64,000 nt of DNA from Theodoxus fluviatilis. Taxonomy: Eukaryota > Mollusca > Gastropoda > Cycloneritida > Neritidae. Shown piece after piece: positions 56,801 through 62,879 of the stretch. Made by a program: the position numbers and the translations under genes. The notes beneath the pieces are model-generated. The model was not told the origin of the DNA. It did no database searches and worked only from the letters and a program-made list of their open reading frames with translations. Location of the stretch: contig JAWQFJ010001324.1 in NCBI GenBank assembly GCA_034096865.1, forward strand, positions 1 through 64,000. The letters run 5' to 3'. Position 1 is the stretch's first letter. Each line of letters starts with the position of its first letter.

Positions 56801-59800
56801 CGCGAATGAAAATCACTTGAGCTTCCTAGGGTAGTCTAAAGACGTCTCGATTTCGCCAATTAACTTTTTTACAAATCGCGCAGTGAAGCGCGAAAAGTAT
56901 TTTAACCCTTAACCTGCAGGTAGTCCCTGTGGAAGAAAAATGGTCGCCAACCTCAACTCCAAGAGCAGCTACGGAGGGAACTAGATGTTATGGAGAATGG
57001 TTTCTGCCATTGATAAAATCAAGCGAGCAAAAATGGCACAATGAGCACTGGGAACATTGAATCCTGCATGGAAGCAGCAGTCTGGCTGCAATGGCGACGT
57101 ACCTAGATTGCAGGCATCGCAGTAGCCTCGTTCACACGTCTCCGCCGTGACGTAGCACCAGGGACGACGCCCCGAGCCAGGATTGCGACAGTAGTTCTCG
57201 TCCAGCCCATGGTCGTTGTCGCTGTCAAGGAGTAGAGCTTTGTTACTCAATGAATGAACGAATGAACGAACAAATGAATGAATAAATTATGTAAGTTTAA
57301 CGGCCTGTCAGCCTTTGAAGGCTATGTGAGATCCCTGACTAAATGAATGAATGAATGAATGAAAGAAAGGAAGAAAGAAAGTTTACAGGCTATTTAAGGC
57401 CATTGATCACAAATACTAAGAGTTGGTTAGTAAACGAGCAAGTCACGCTTCCCTAGTTATTGACCTTATATGAAACATGCAGGGCATCTGAAGAGAAGGG
57501 TAACTTGAGAAACTATGATACCTTATTTCTTTTGGTGATGTTGGAATGCGTGTTCGGTGGATTTTACGATGTCAGGTTTACACAGCGCTAGGATTTTAAA
57601 CTGTCCTTGTATAAACTGTTAATACTATTCAGGTTTTTTAAACACGCATATCAACGCTCTATGAAAACATGTTGGAATGGATGGATGGATGGATGGATGA
57701 ATGGATGGTGTTTTACGGTCCATTAGCCATTGTAGGCTATGTAAGGCCATCTGATGTGGGAAACACGTGCATAATGTTAAAACCTGCATAAGAGAAAACT
57801 TGTGATGAGTTAAACACCTGTCAGAAAAGCTAACGAAAACACTGATGAAAAATATTATATGGTAATGGGAACAGACTTAAAAACGGATAAATGGATGAAT
57901 GGATGGAGTTTAAGGGCCTATCAGCCTTGTAGGCTATATAAGGCCACATCGTTAAGAAACACTTCCACCATGGTATTAGAACTCTCCGCGACAGCGGAGT
58001 ATTGTACAATTCACCGAACTAGTGACATAAAATCAATAAAATCGAGTCCCACAGCCCAACAGCCAGTAAAGGCTGTGCATAGCCTGCAAACACGAAAAAG
58101 CATAATGGCGACAGGGCAAAATTTCACATCTCGATGTCCTTCAGACTTAAAGAAACGTACATGGAGGTGAAGGTGCTGAACGGGCAATGGGCTACATCAC
58201 GCCATGGCAGGCAGCGCTTGAAGTCCCGAGTATACGCCTTCTGTCCACGGTACGAAGCTCCATGGTCGTTAAACTTGTAGCACAGTTCTTCCTCTGAAAG
58301 TCAGATAGTGTTTAACGGCCTATCAGCATTCGTAGGCTATGTAAGGTCATCAAGTACGAAAATCACTAGAACAGTTTAGAGTAAACGTAAATCATGTCAC
58401 GATGTCTAGTTATTCGCCTCTTACGAATCGCGTAGGGAGACGGTCAGATTTTACCCCGAACCCCACAGGGCCAGAAGTCCAAGATACTTCACGTGTAAGC
58501 CGAGCGAAAGGATCAACGATTAAAATGTACTTTTACGATCAAAAACGCTTATTTCCCCAGCAGTGTGGAAGAGGTTTGATGGGTGAGGTATAAGAACTGT
58601 GCAAGACCACTGATAACCAAATTTATCACAGCCGGTTAGAGTAAGGGCAAGTGGATTATCGATTCTCCTATTCAACATTCACGAATACTGTGAGAAGATA
58701 GACTAGTGGAAGAAGTTGGGATGTTGACTGTGGGTGGAGGTAGTTCAGTTTGGGATGGTTGCAGCTAAGGAGGAGGGCGGCGTGAAGGTAAGGATGCAAA
58801 TGACGTGGGTGAGGGAGCATTTCGGTTGGGATGGATGGGGGTTAGCAAGGCCTTGGACAGGTGGAATGGAGGCATGTGGAAGAACAGTTTGGATTGGGAA
58901 GGGTGAGAATGGATGTTTTACGGCCTATCAGCCTTTGTAGGCTATGTAAGGCCATTAAGCACGAAAGTCACTAGAATAGTTTAGATTAAGCGCAAATTAA
59001 GTCACGATGTCCCTATCTATTTGCCTCATGAATCGTGTAGGGAGGGTAGAGGTTGGGATAAATGAGGGACGTATGGCTCGACTGAGCACAGGAGTGATAG
59101 GTGGCATATGGGGACTATGAGCCTTGTAGACAATTCAATTACAGACTGAAACCCTCTTTATTCACTGTTCAAGTTGGGGGCACTCCATGAGAATATGCCA
59201 GATAGTGACTATGTACTGGTAGTACAGGAATGAAGGGGGAGGTGGGAGACGGGGTTGTCGCGAGTGGATGTGAAGACGGGTTTAAGTTTGGAAGGAGGAG
59301 GGAGGTGAAGGAAATTTGAGATAGGTGGCATAGAGCTGAGGGTTTGGCCGATGCAGATGAGTGGGAGGTTTTATGAAAAGGCAGACATGAACAGTGCACA
59401 AATGTTCTCACCTGGAACCATCTTCACGGTGGCTTGAAAGCCGCGGAATCCAGCAGTCTGGACCATTGTTTCTAGAGTGAGCATTAATGTGTTGCGCACG
59501 CTGTGTAGAGAGCCCTGAAGCTTGCCGTCTCCACCACAAAACCTGCACAGAATGCAATGGATGGAATGAAGATTCATGGCCTATCAACATTTGTAGGGTG
59601 GACTATTGTCCAGGGTGGTTTTGGGGCATGGTCGGGTCTGAATAACTTTTCCCTGTCCCGATGCCCCCCGGCAGCCTCTTTGGCTGCTTGGACAGACCCT
59701 GGTTGAGCTATTGGAGCAGGCCCCCAAATAACCAGCAGCCATGGGCTCCAGCTCATGAGAACATGGATGGATGGATGGAGTTTTACGGCCTATCAGTCTG

Positions 59801-61004
59801 TAGGTTATGTAAGGTCAATAAGCACGAACATCTCCAGTCCAGTTTAGAGTATGCGCAAATGAATTTCCGATGTCCCTATGTATTCGCCTCTTACAAATCG
59901 CGTAGGGAGACGCGGTGGCTCTATTCTGATCCGCAACCCACAGGGAGCCTCATCCGCCATACCCACTATACCATTTCAGCTGTTTCAGCTGTGTGGTCTC
60001 TCTTGAAAGCAGTACCCAGAGTACAGACTTTGGAGTATTTTATAGCTGAAATGATATTTCAGTTTGCTCTGTGTGCCAGAAGCATGCATGACATACTGCT
60101 ATAAAACCACGAGTTAATACGAGTAGCACCTTCATGTGCAACTCCAGAATCGGACTCCACAGTCACAGCAGTCTGCAACCGAACACATCTCCAGGACCAG
60201 GATCCATTGTCGGACATGACTGAGGGAGACCTACTAGGGTAAACATGATAAATTCTTCATGTTCGATGAACAAGTATAGTAGCTCATTTGCAGACAACGA
60301 TAATCACAGCTGAAGGACTGCCCTGTTCAGAATTATCCATACTCTTGCAGATATCGTGGGTAAATAACTCACTCGAGTCTGAAAAATCACCTTTTTCTAA
60401 AATAAAGCAGACGATTAATTTTTTGTTTAAGTTCGTAGAAATTGCTGTCTTACCGCAATGAAAGCAATCCATCTAACTAACTTTATTCAATTGCTCGGTT
60501 GCCATCTGGAGACTCACTTCATTGGAACTTCCCCAGGGTTCTCAAAGCTGATGTAGAGAGCGTCTTTGCATTCGGGATCGATGTTGAACCCACTGAATGT
60601 CAGAAATAGTTTGGAGTTTTCAGGACCCTGTAAAACGAAGAATAACGTTGAGCAGGTTGAAACATCGTCACAACTATTTTTTTGGAGAATGGGCTTTTTT
60701 ATATGAAAAAAGGCAGACAAGTGATTGCATACCCTACTTTATTGTATGCAAAAGTCGTGTCATAGTGTCCTAATGCATGAACACATGCATACACGCATGC
60801 ACACACTCACTTATACAGAGGAGGCATTCGACTTGGGATGGGGAAAGGCTAGAAGGAAATACAGAACAAGACATGGCACATTGCAAACTCTCACCTTGAT
60901 GAACCAGCTGCAGCGGGCACTGGCAGGGTAGTTGGAGGGGTAGTTGGGTGAAGAAAAAGTCACCTGACGATTGACGTTGGACAGTTGGTAGTAACCTCCA
61001 CAGT
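38440..61004 (-). CDS. Mosaic extracellular protein gene: CUB, kringle, Cys-rich, sushi, CTLD, ShKT, sushi, beta module (gene B)
   Basis: Fifteen minus-strand exons, all with consensus splice sites and matching phases, encode about 720 residues: 60895-61004, 60518-60627, 59412-59542 (CUB); 58161-58293, 57103-57221 (kringle); 55886-56017 (Cys-rich); 54995-55165 (sushi); 50876-51035, 49937-50040, 48731-48847 (C-type lectin); 47915-48139 (ShKT); 42787-42975 (sushi); 41944-42151, 38879-38992, 38440-38617 (unnamed beta-rich module). The 5' exon with signal peptide is not in the window, because sequence beyond 61270 is retroelement. The 3' end is also unseen, though 19114-19413 is phase-compatible. 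All domains are disulfide-rich extracellular types, so a secreted or cell-surface adhesion, recognition or matrix role is likely. No ligand can be named. Confidence 0.85.
38879..38992 (-). CDS. Gene B exon: unnamed beta-rich module, part 2
   Basis: Acceptor gtggttgcttcag and donor gtcagt; phase 2 to 2. It reads [11 protein letters not shown], then [15 protein letters not shown]. The [10 protein letters not shown]/I-G-W text recurs in many uncharacterised invertebrate extracellular proteins as I remember them. Confidence 0.8.
39089..40563. mobile_element. Candidate TIR element, about 1.5 kb, no transposase
   Basis: The left end carries AACCACGGAATGAGACGCTTTG. The right end, reverse-complemented, carries CACCACGGAATGAGTCGCTTTG, with similarity extending to about 45-50 bp per arm at about 85% identity. 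The interior is AT-rich with no frame above about 85 codons. A third copy of the right end (GTGGTGGAGGATCACATTTA) lies at about 36508. Lies in the gene B intron between exons 38879 and 41944. Exact ends and target duplication are unclear. Confidence 0.55.
40680..41690. repeat. Kilobase CACCCA/CGCG block with 18-bp satellite
   Basis: First 600 bp of CACCCACCCACTCA mixed with CGCGCGCG. Then, from about 41310, an 18-bp unit ACCCACTCGCAAACGCAC and its ACAC variant, about 20 copies. Frames of 340-350 codons on the plus strand and about 140 on the minus strand are translations of this repeat. Confidence 0.95.
41944..42151 (-). CDS. Gene B exon: unnamed beta-rich module, part 1
   Basis: Acceptor tattttgacag and donor gtaagt; phase 1 to 2. 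It reads [20 protein letters not shown] near its end, an alternating strand pattern with conserved-looking Trp residues. It forms one unit with the next two exons. Confidence 0.8.
42273..42441 (-). mobile_element. SINE-like repeat copy
   Basis: Good tail half (TTTACGGCCTATCAGCCTTTG); middle diverged; intact head (TCTTACCCCCAACCCACAAGG). The tail flank is GGAATTGATTGCAAT, not GGAT. Confidence 0.8.
42614..42716. repeat. (GT)n microsatellite
   Basis: Pure GT to about 42673, then GT with GCGT interruptions. Confidence 0.95.
42787..42975 (-). CDS. Gene B exon: sushi (CCP) domain 2
   Basis: Single exon, phase 1 to 1, acceptor caacccattgcag and donor gtacgt. It has CKVPPLRKG, a basic insert ([13 protein letters not shown]), [24 protein letters not shown] and PPQC. 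All four Cys are present, but the usual Trp after NGT is Leu. The strongly basic N-terminal loop could bind polyanions such as heparan sulfate; that is inference. Confidence 0.92.
42986..43140. repeat. (GAAT)n array, tail of adjacent SINE-like copy
   Basis: About 38 GAAT units with a few GAAC variants, directly preceding the repeat at 43147 and just upstream of the sushi 2 exon. Confidence 0.95.
43147..43399 (-). mobile_element. Two SINE-like copies in tandem
   Basis: A truncated tail half (43147-43212) followed by a full copy (43236-43399) with GGAGTTTTACTGCCAATTAG at one end and CCCTCAAGGGG at the other. Confidence 0.8.
43667..43832 (-). mobile_element. SINE-like repeat copy
   Basis: Full length, GGATGG tail, head GACCACCAGCCCACAGGAGG. 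Confidence 0.8.
43895..44090 (-). mobile_element. SINE-like repeat, extended variant
   Basis: Carries an extra ~130-bp module (TCCAGGACCAGGATCCAT, GACACGACTGACGGG) joined to a head fragment (GGGTCTATTCTTAACACC). The same module recurs at 60118-60240. Confidence 0.6.
44260..45500 (+). pseudogene. LINE reverse transcriptase, near full length but broken
   Basis: With several frameshifts the plus strand reads [54 protein letters not shown], motif [16 protein letters not shown], the catalytic box [13 protein letters not shown], then GLQVNIDKT, and the start of the post-RT domain (GRFP..., [17 protein letters not shown]). It is interrupted at about 45500 and resumes at 46525. Confidence 0.92.
45610..45930 (+). 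pseudogene. Helitron/PIF1-like helicase fragment
   Basis: Reads FELT (one base out of frame), [32 protein letters not shown] and [18 protein letters not shown]. This is the stretch between helicase motifs that characterises PIF1-like helicases encoded by Helitrons (RQKDD..FA.LLN.VREG...T.ED). Upstream Walker motifs and the Rep domain are absent. Confidence 0.8.
45985..46520. repeat. AGGTCA-rich repeat with two hairpins
   Basis: Contains at least eight AGGTCA/TGACCT words and two perfect GACCTTG-AAG-CAAGGTC hairpins (46164-46180 and 46328-46344). It ends in GGACGGAAGGACG... ACTCCCTTTTGCTTTGCATG, an ending I associate with a common mollusc interspersed repeat. Confidence 0.7.
46525..47010 (+). 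pseudogene. LINE post-RT domain and 3' tail (continuation)
   Basis: Reads [40 protein letters not shown], then in another frame [11 protein letters not shown]. It ends in GGGCCGGTGGCCTAAATTTT and a TTCG repeat. Aligns to the minus-strand copy at 34512-35597. Confidence 0.85.
47608..47775 (-). mobile_element. SINE-like repeat copy
   Basis: Full length, GGATGAATGG tail. The head has ATTAAACCCCCCAGCCCACAGG. It lies between the ShKT exon and the sushi 2 exon. Confidence 0.85.
47915..48139 (-). CDS. Gene B exon: ShKT domain and acidic tail
   Basis: Acceptor cgtgtcctgcag and donor gtatgt; phase 1 to 1. Six cysteines: [25 protein letters not shown]. The closing C-P-x-T-C-G-x-C is typical of ShKT modules, which are common non-toxic domains in invertebrate extracellular enzymes and matrix proteins. 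An acidic, Gly/Ser linker follows ([13 protein letters not shown]). Confidence 0.9.
48320..48690. repeat. Alternating CA/CG tract, about 370 bp
   Basis: Almost uninterrupted purine-pyrimidine alternation (ACACAC, GCGCGC, ACGCGC). It lies between the lectin part 3 and ShKT exons. Four different long frames here are repeat translations. Confidence 0.95.
48731..48847 (-). CDS. Gene B exon: C-type lectin domain, part 3
   Basis: Acceptor cgtctattatcag and donor gtacgt; phase 1 to 1. It opens [11 protein letters not shown]: the EPN triplet is the mannose-type Ca2+/sugar motif. The second motif, normally WND before the Cys, is replaced by FAD (ERKFADAHC). It ends HPFICR, the terminal core Cys. Sugar binding is therefore plausible but not assured. 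Confidence 0.92.
48992..49130 (-). mobile_element. SINE-like repeat copy, internally deleted
   Basis: Tail of GAAT/GAAC units (48863-48990). Head intact (TCTATTCTTACCCCCAACCC). Confidence 0.8.
49252..49413 (-). mobile_element. SINE-like repeat copy
   Basis: GAATGATT tail, diverged middle, head TACCTCCAACCCACAGTGGG. Confidence 0.8.
49722..49884 (-). mobile_element. SINE-like repeat copy
   Basis: Close to consensus. It lies about 50 bp downstream of the lectin part 2 exon, whose frame would read on into it if the donor were ignored. Confidence 0.85.
49937..50040 (-). CDS. Gene B exon: C-type lectin domain, part 2
   Basis: Acceptor tgcgtgttgcag and donor gtagga; phase 2 to 1. It reads [30 protein letters not shown], the conserved strand with the W-x-DG and the W preceding the Ca2+ loop. 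Confidence 0.9.
50098..50337. repeat. GGAT/GGGGTGGAT array
   Basis: GGATGGGATG and GGGGTGGATGG units with G-rich blocks. It serves as the tail of the second-family repeat that follows. Confidence 0.95.
50338..50570 (-). mobile_element. Second repeat family, copy 1
   Basis: Shares the tail end (GTTTAAGGACCCATCAACCTTG) with the main family, but the rest is different: ACAATTCACC, AAATCCAATAAATCGAGT, then an internal second GCCTATCAGCC...GGCTGTGTAG. It matches 57908-58140. Confidence 0.75.
50592..50759 (-). mobile_element. SINE-like repeat copy
   Basis: Full length with GAATGGATGCGTGGAT tail and intact head. It lies about 115 bp downstream of the lectin part 1 exon. Confidence 0.85.
50876..51035 (-). 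CDS. Gene B exon: C-type lectin domain, part 1
   Basis: Acceptor tctttgcttcag and donor gtatga; phase 1 to 2. [17 protein letters not shown] starts a long-form CTLD (extra N-terminal Cys pair), then [14 protein letters not shown] carries the first conserved core Cys. Confidence 0.92.
51098..51490 (-). mobile_element. Cluster of three SINE-like copies
   Basis: Partial copies at 51098-51186 and 51248-51330 and a nearly full copy at 51352-51490, each with a GAAT or GGAT tail. Confidence 0.75.
51905..51945 (-). mobile_element. SINE-like repeat, tail-half stub
   Basis: GATGGATGG followed by GCGTTTTACGGCTTCTCAGCC, then unrelated sequence. Confidence 0.6.
52173..52561. repeat. Direct repeat, copy 1 (ends at sequence gap)
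   Basis: About 385 bp nearly identical to 53108-53489. The copy stops at ...AGATAATCTC exactly where three N begin. Confidence 0.95.
52562..52564. other. Assembly gap (NNN)
   Basis: Three undetermined bases, the only ones in the window. Confidence 1.
52727..52990 (-). mobile_element. Two adjacent SINE-like copies
   Basis: A full copy (52727-52862) followed directly by a partial one (52863-52990), between the two direct-repeat copies. Confidence 0.8.
53108..53489. repeat. Direct repeat, copy 2
   Basis: Matches 52173-52561 with a few substitutions and small indels (for example TTCTATTTTTTAAAA versus ATCGATTTTTGTAAAA). Here the sequence continues past ATAATCTC into unique DNA. Confidence 0.95.
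53490..54000 (-). mobile_element. Intronic sequence with one SINE-like copy
   Basis: Only a diverged SINE-like copy (53790-53912) is recognisable. The rest is AT-rich without coding potential. Confidence 0.6.
54001..54500. other. C-rich and G-rich skewed stretch, no gene
   Basis: Plus strand C-rich to 54150 (CCCCACCCC), then G-rich 54265-54410. A GATCGAAGGGGAGTGGG motif is duplicated at about 54302 and 54372. Frames are compositional. Confidence 0.6.
54514..54943 (-). mobile_element. Two SINE-like copies around a 16-bp array
   Basis: Partial copy 54514-54603. Then an array of ATGGAGGGGTGGATAG (16 bp, about 10 nearly perfect copies, 54640-54800). Then a copy at 54820-54943 for which the array is the tail. 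Confidence 0.85.
54995..55165 (-). CDS. Gene B exon: sushi (CCP) domain 1
   Basis: One exon, phase 1 to 1, acceptor ctttgctgcag and donor gtaagt. It has [22 protein letters not shown], a third Cys in [10 protein letters not shown] and the fourth in YVCG: four cysteines and a Trp in canonical CCP order, about 57 residues. Confidence 0.93.
55692..55860 (-). mobile_element. SINE-like repeat copy
   Basis: Full length, near consensus, ending 25 bp from the Cys-rich exon. Confidence 0.85.
55886..56017 (-). CDS. Gene B exon: short Cys-rich module
   Basis: Phase 1 to 1, acceptor gttttcaacag or similar, donor gtaggt. It contains four cysteines ([12 protein letters not shown] ... GCAASC) with spacing reminiscent of a reduced ShKT domain, then a Pro/Thr linker (LPTTPRSPP). 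Not a confident family match. A SINE-like copy lies just upstream in the intron. Confidence 0.7.
56108..56376 (-). mobile_element. SINE-like copy with 16-bp tail array
   Basis: Array of GATGCAAGCATGGCTG (16 bp, about 8 copies, 56108-56236), then the repeat (56241-56376), lacking part of its head. Confidence 0.85.
56475..56630 (-). mobile_element. SINE-like repeat copy ending in poly-G
   Basis: Head truncated at GATCAATTCTGACC and replaced by a run of G (56624-56644). Confidence 0.75.
56767..56921 (-). mobile_element. SINE-like repeat, diverged copy
   Basis: Tail end perfect (GTTTTACGGCCTATCAGCC); head altered (TTAACCCTTAACCTGCAGG). Confidence 0.7.
57103..57221 (-). CDS. Gene B exon: kringle, C-terminal half
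   Basis: Acceptor ctactccttgacag and donor gtacgt; phase 2 to 1. [12 protein letters not shown]...RRPWCYV is the diagnostic kringle core (L-x-x-N-Y-C-R-N-P, P-W-C-Y), followed by the closing CDAC pair. No DXD/E lysine-binding signature is obvious (RR precedes PWCY), so lysine binding is not predicted. Confidence 0.93.
57293..57485 (-). mobile_element. Two partial SINE-like copies with GAAT tails
   Basis: A stub at 57293-57338 and a headless copy at 57380-57485, each after GAAT/GAAA units. They lie directly upstream of the kringle second-half exon in gene sense. Confidence 0.7.
57709..57755 (-). mobile_element. SINE-like repeat, tail-half stub
   Basis: GGATGG tail and 45 bp of the tail half, then unrelated sequence. 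Confidence 0.65.
57908..58140 (-). mobile_element. Second repeat family, copy 2
   Basis: Aligns along its length with 50338-50570 (GGCTATATAAGGCCACA, ACAATTCACC, AATAAAATCGAGTCCCA, AAAGGCTGTG). It ends 20 bp before the first kringle exon. Confidence 0.75.
58161..58293 (-). CDS. Gene B exon: kringle, N-terminal half
   Basis: Acceptor tatctgactttcag and donor gtacgt; phase 1 to 2. [15 protein letters not shown] is the kringle start (C-Y-x6-Y-x-G), followed by a CLPW motif as in typical kringles (C.pW). It is split mid-domain like other two-exon kringles. Confidence 0.9.
58309..58470 (-). mobile_element. SINE-like repeat copy
   Basis: Near consensus, no GGAT tail. It starts only 15 bp from the first kringle exon, inside the acceptor-side intron. 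Confidence 0.85.
58600..58910. other. Intronic sequence, no feature recognised
   Basis: G-rich plus strand with scattered AGTAAG/GGATGG words; possibly a very old copy of the same repeat (58586-58700). Confidence 0.4.
58915..59045 (-). mobile_element. SINE-like copy lacking head
   Basis: Tail half and middle near consensus; ends at CGTGTAGGGAGG. Confidence 0.8.
59412..59542 (-). CDS. Gene B exon: CUB domain, part 3
   Basis: Acceptor cattctgtgcag and donor gtgaga; phase 2 to 1. It begins FCGGDG (fourth CUB Cys) and ends [13 protein letters not shown], the usual closing strand (F.A.Y). The CUB totals about 117 residues, normal length. Confidence 0.9.
59780..59945 (-). mobile_element. SINE-like repeat family, representative copy
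   Basis: The family is about 165 bp. In plus-strand order: (GGAT)n, GTTTTACGGCCTATCAG, TGTAAGG, TTAGAGT..GCGCAAAT, TATTCGCCTCTTACAAATC, GCGTAGGGAGACGCGG, CTATTCTGA, AACCCACAGGG. Read on the minus strand it runs from a GC-rich head with possible pol III box-like words (GGGTTNNGGGT; GCGATTCGTAA) to a hairpin (GGCTgataGGCC) and a (ATCC)n tail. That layout is typical of a SINE mobilised by a LINE with a short tandem tail. It has no coding capacity. The tRNA origin is not proven. Confidence 0.75.
60118..60240 (-). mobile_element. Extended-variant module, second copy
   Basis: Matches the extra module at 43895-44040 (CTCCAGGACCAGGATCCAT, GACATGACTGAGGGAGACC) without the usual head. Confidence 0.6.
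60518..60627 (-). CDS. Gene B exon: CUB domain, part 2
   Basis: Acceptor tcgttttacag and donor gtgagt; phase 0 to 2. It reads [20 protein letters not shown], the central strands and third Cys of a CUB fold. The acidic [10 protein letters not shown] positions are those that bind Ca2+ in many CUBs, although the canonical Asp of the D-x-L/V motif is in altered context. Confidence 0.9.
60895..61004 (-). CDS. Gene B exon: CUB domain, part 1
   Basis: Acceptor ggtttggttgcag and donor gtgaga; enters phase 1, leaves phase 0. It begins DCGGYYQ and carries the CUB signature [10 protein letters not shown] followed by C-x-WFIK. Together these give the first CUB disulfide pair (CGG... and RCSW). Confidence 0.9.
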
Positions 61005-61069
61005 CTGCAACCAAACCAATTTGGTTTATAGCTGAAATGATATTTCAGAGTTTGCTCTGTGTGCCAGCA

Positions 61070-61225
61070 CACGTACACAAGCGCGCGCATGCACGCACAC
61101 GCGCGCGTACACACACGTACACACGCGTGCGCACACACGCACATACACACGCATGCACACACACGCACATACACACACATGCACACACGCACATACACAT
61201 GCGCACCATACACGCTCGCGCAAGC
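61070..61225. repeat. CA/CG alternating tract
   Basis: Imperfect alternation of ACAC, GCGC and ATAC, about 150 bp. Adjacent frames are repeat translations. Confidence 0.95.
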
Positions 61226-61269
61226 ACCAACTCGGACTTGATGATGTACATGCACTTCAAATATCACGT

Positions 61270-61365
61270 TGTGGCGAGATCACCCCCCCCCCTTCCCCTT
61301 TGTATTAAATTTATTCAGAAACGAGCCAAGTCGAACTCGTAACAGTTCAGGCTCGTTCGGGATTT
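61270..61365 (+). mobile_element. Possible LTR remnant and primer-binding region of Gypsy element
   Basis: TGTGGCGAGATCACC (61270) to CTCGTAACA (61344) has the TG...CA ends of an LTR but is only 75 bp, so it would be internally deleted. It is followed by GTTCAGGCTCGTTCGGGAT, the position and style of a primer-binding site. Confidence 0.35.
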
Positions 61366-61596
61366 TTAGAGCCGAAACAATCATTCCTTTGAGGGTAACG
61401 GTTAAAGCTATATATTAAATTTATGAACCAGAATAGATGTACCCTTGACTGAATGGTTGTGTTGTGATGTGACCCGTCATTGTTTTTTAATCACCTCTGC
61501 CCATTTTAGTTTGAGCTTGCTATTGAGCTTGCTAGAGGTTGTACAATCTGTGATGATTTTGCTGATTTAATAGTGTCTGACGGTAGCATTTTCAAG

Positions 61597-61873
61597 ATGG
61601 CTGAAGTAGCAGAGTTGCCGACGATTGCCGATATTTTGTCACTAGATAGGGCAGGTTTGGATGAGATAATCGGGAGGTTTGCTTTGGAAGCAGGCAGAGG
61701 GGCTACTAAGGCTATCTTGCAGAAAGTTCTGATCAAGTTCGTAGGAGGAATGTGGCATGAGAGTGAAAGCGAGACAAATATCTGACTGAATGGGAATGAA
61801 TCCCCGTGGTTGTATCTGTAAGGTTGCGGGAGATTGAGCAAGAGGAAAAACGGATGGAGAGTGAGAGAGAGAG

Positions 61874-61929
<56 letters not shown>

Positions 61930-62655
61930 AAGGAGAGAGATAGAGAAAGAGAAGCTGGACATGGAAAGAGAGAAGTTGATATGGAAAGAAAGGAGGAAAG
62001 AGAGGAAAAGGAAAGAGATAAAGAGAAGTTAGAGATAGAGAAGCTGGAGAGAGAAAGGGAGGAAAATCAGAGGCGACATTATCTAGAAAAGAAGCTGGAG
62101 GTTGAAGAGTGAGAGAGAAAGAGGAACAGACAAGAGCACGAGGGAGCAATTGATATGAGAAAAAGTATCAAGGGGTCCCGAAGTTCTGGTGAGAACTTAA
62201 AAGCCTTCTTTACCACTTTTGAGAGACTAGCGGAAATTAGAGTGGAAGGAAGACAAGTGGTATCTGCTGTTAGGTAGCGTTTTGACTGGAAAAGCCCAGG
62301 AAGTATACACTATGAATGATGTTAGAGATTATGCTACTCTAAAGGAGGAAATCCTGAAAAAGTATGCCCTCACCACTGCGGCATACCGTCAAAAGTTCAG
62401 GAAATGTAGGAAGGGAGACAAGGAGACCTACAGAGAGTTCGCGTACCGACTGCAGGGCGCGTTTGACCGGTGGTGTCTCGCTGTTGGTGCTTGCGAGGAT
62501 ATAGACAGACTGAAGCAAGCGATCATTATGGAGCAGTTTGAAAACTCCGTGGGGGAAGAGATTCGCATCTACTTGGAGAGGAAGATCGATGAGGTCGGTA
62601 AGGCAGCTTCTCTAGCAGATGACTATCATCTGCTTCACACGACTAGTGCGCCGAG
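61597..62655 (+). pseudogene. Ty3/Gypsy gag, frameshifted
   Basis: Starts MAEVAELPTIADILSLDRAG and continues through a charged coiled-coil stretch swollen by a (GA)n run (61860-61930). It then reads a capsid-like segment: LTGKAQEVYTMND, TLKEEILKKYALTTAAYRQK, ETYREFAYRLQGAFDRWC, IMEQFENSVGEEIRIYLERK. This is the SCAN/Gypsy capsid pattern (LTGKA..VY...L...Y.LT...YR..FR). Stops and frame changes make it non-functional. Confidence 0.85.
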
Positions 62656-62677
62656 GATGGATGGATGGATGGATGGC

Positions 62678-62836
62678 GTTTTACGGCCTATAAGCCTTTG
62701 AAGGCTATGAAAGGCCACTAAGCACGAGCAGTATGGAGTAAACGCAATTCAAGTCATGGTGTCCCTAGTCATTCGCCTCTTACGAATCGCGTAGGGAGAC
62801 GCGGTGGGTCAATTCTTACCACGAACCCACAGGGGG
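62678..62836 (-). mobile_element. SINE-like repeat inserted in the Gypsy element
   Basis: Near-consensus copy with GGATGGAT tail (62656-62677) placed exactly between gag and integrase sequence. Confidence 0.85.
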
Positions 62837-62879
62837 ATCTGGGACGGGAGAAATCCTGGAGTTATCAGGCCCCCGAGAT

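Noticed and set aside
59661..59756. Separate repeat also present inverted at 47345-47430
   Set aside because: The shared GAGCAGGCCCCCAAA-like text is short and diverged; similarity by eye was not enough to define a family.
59780..59945. tRNA gene or proven tRNA-derived SINE
   Set aside because: Box-like words exist in the head, but no cloverleaf could be drawn; only SINE-like is claimed.
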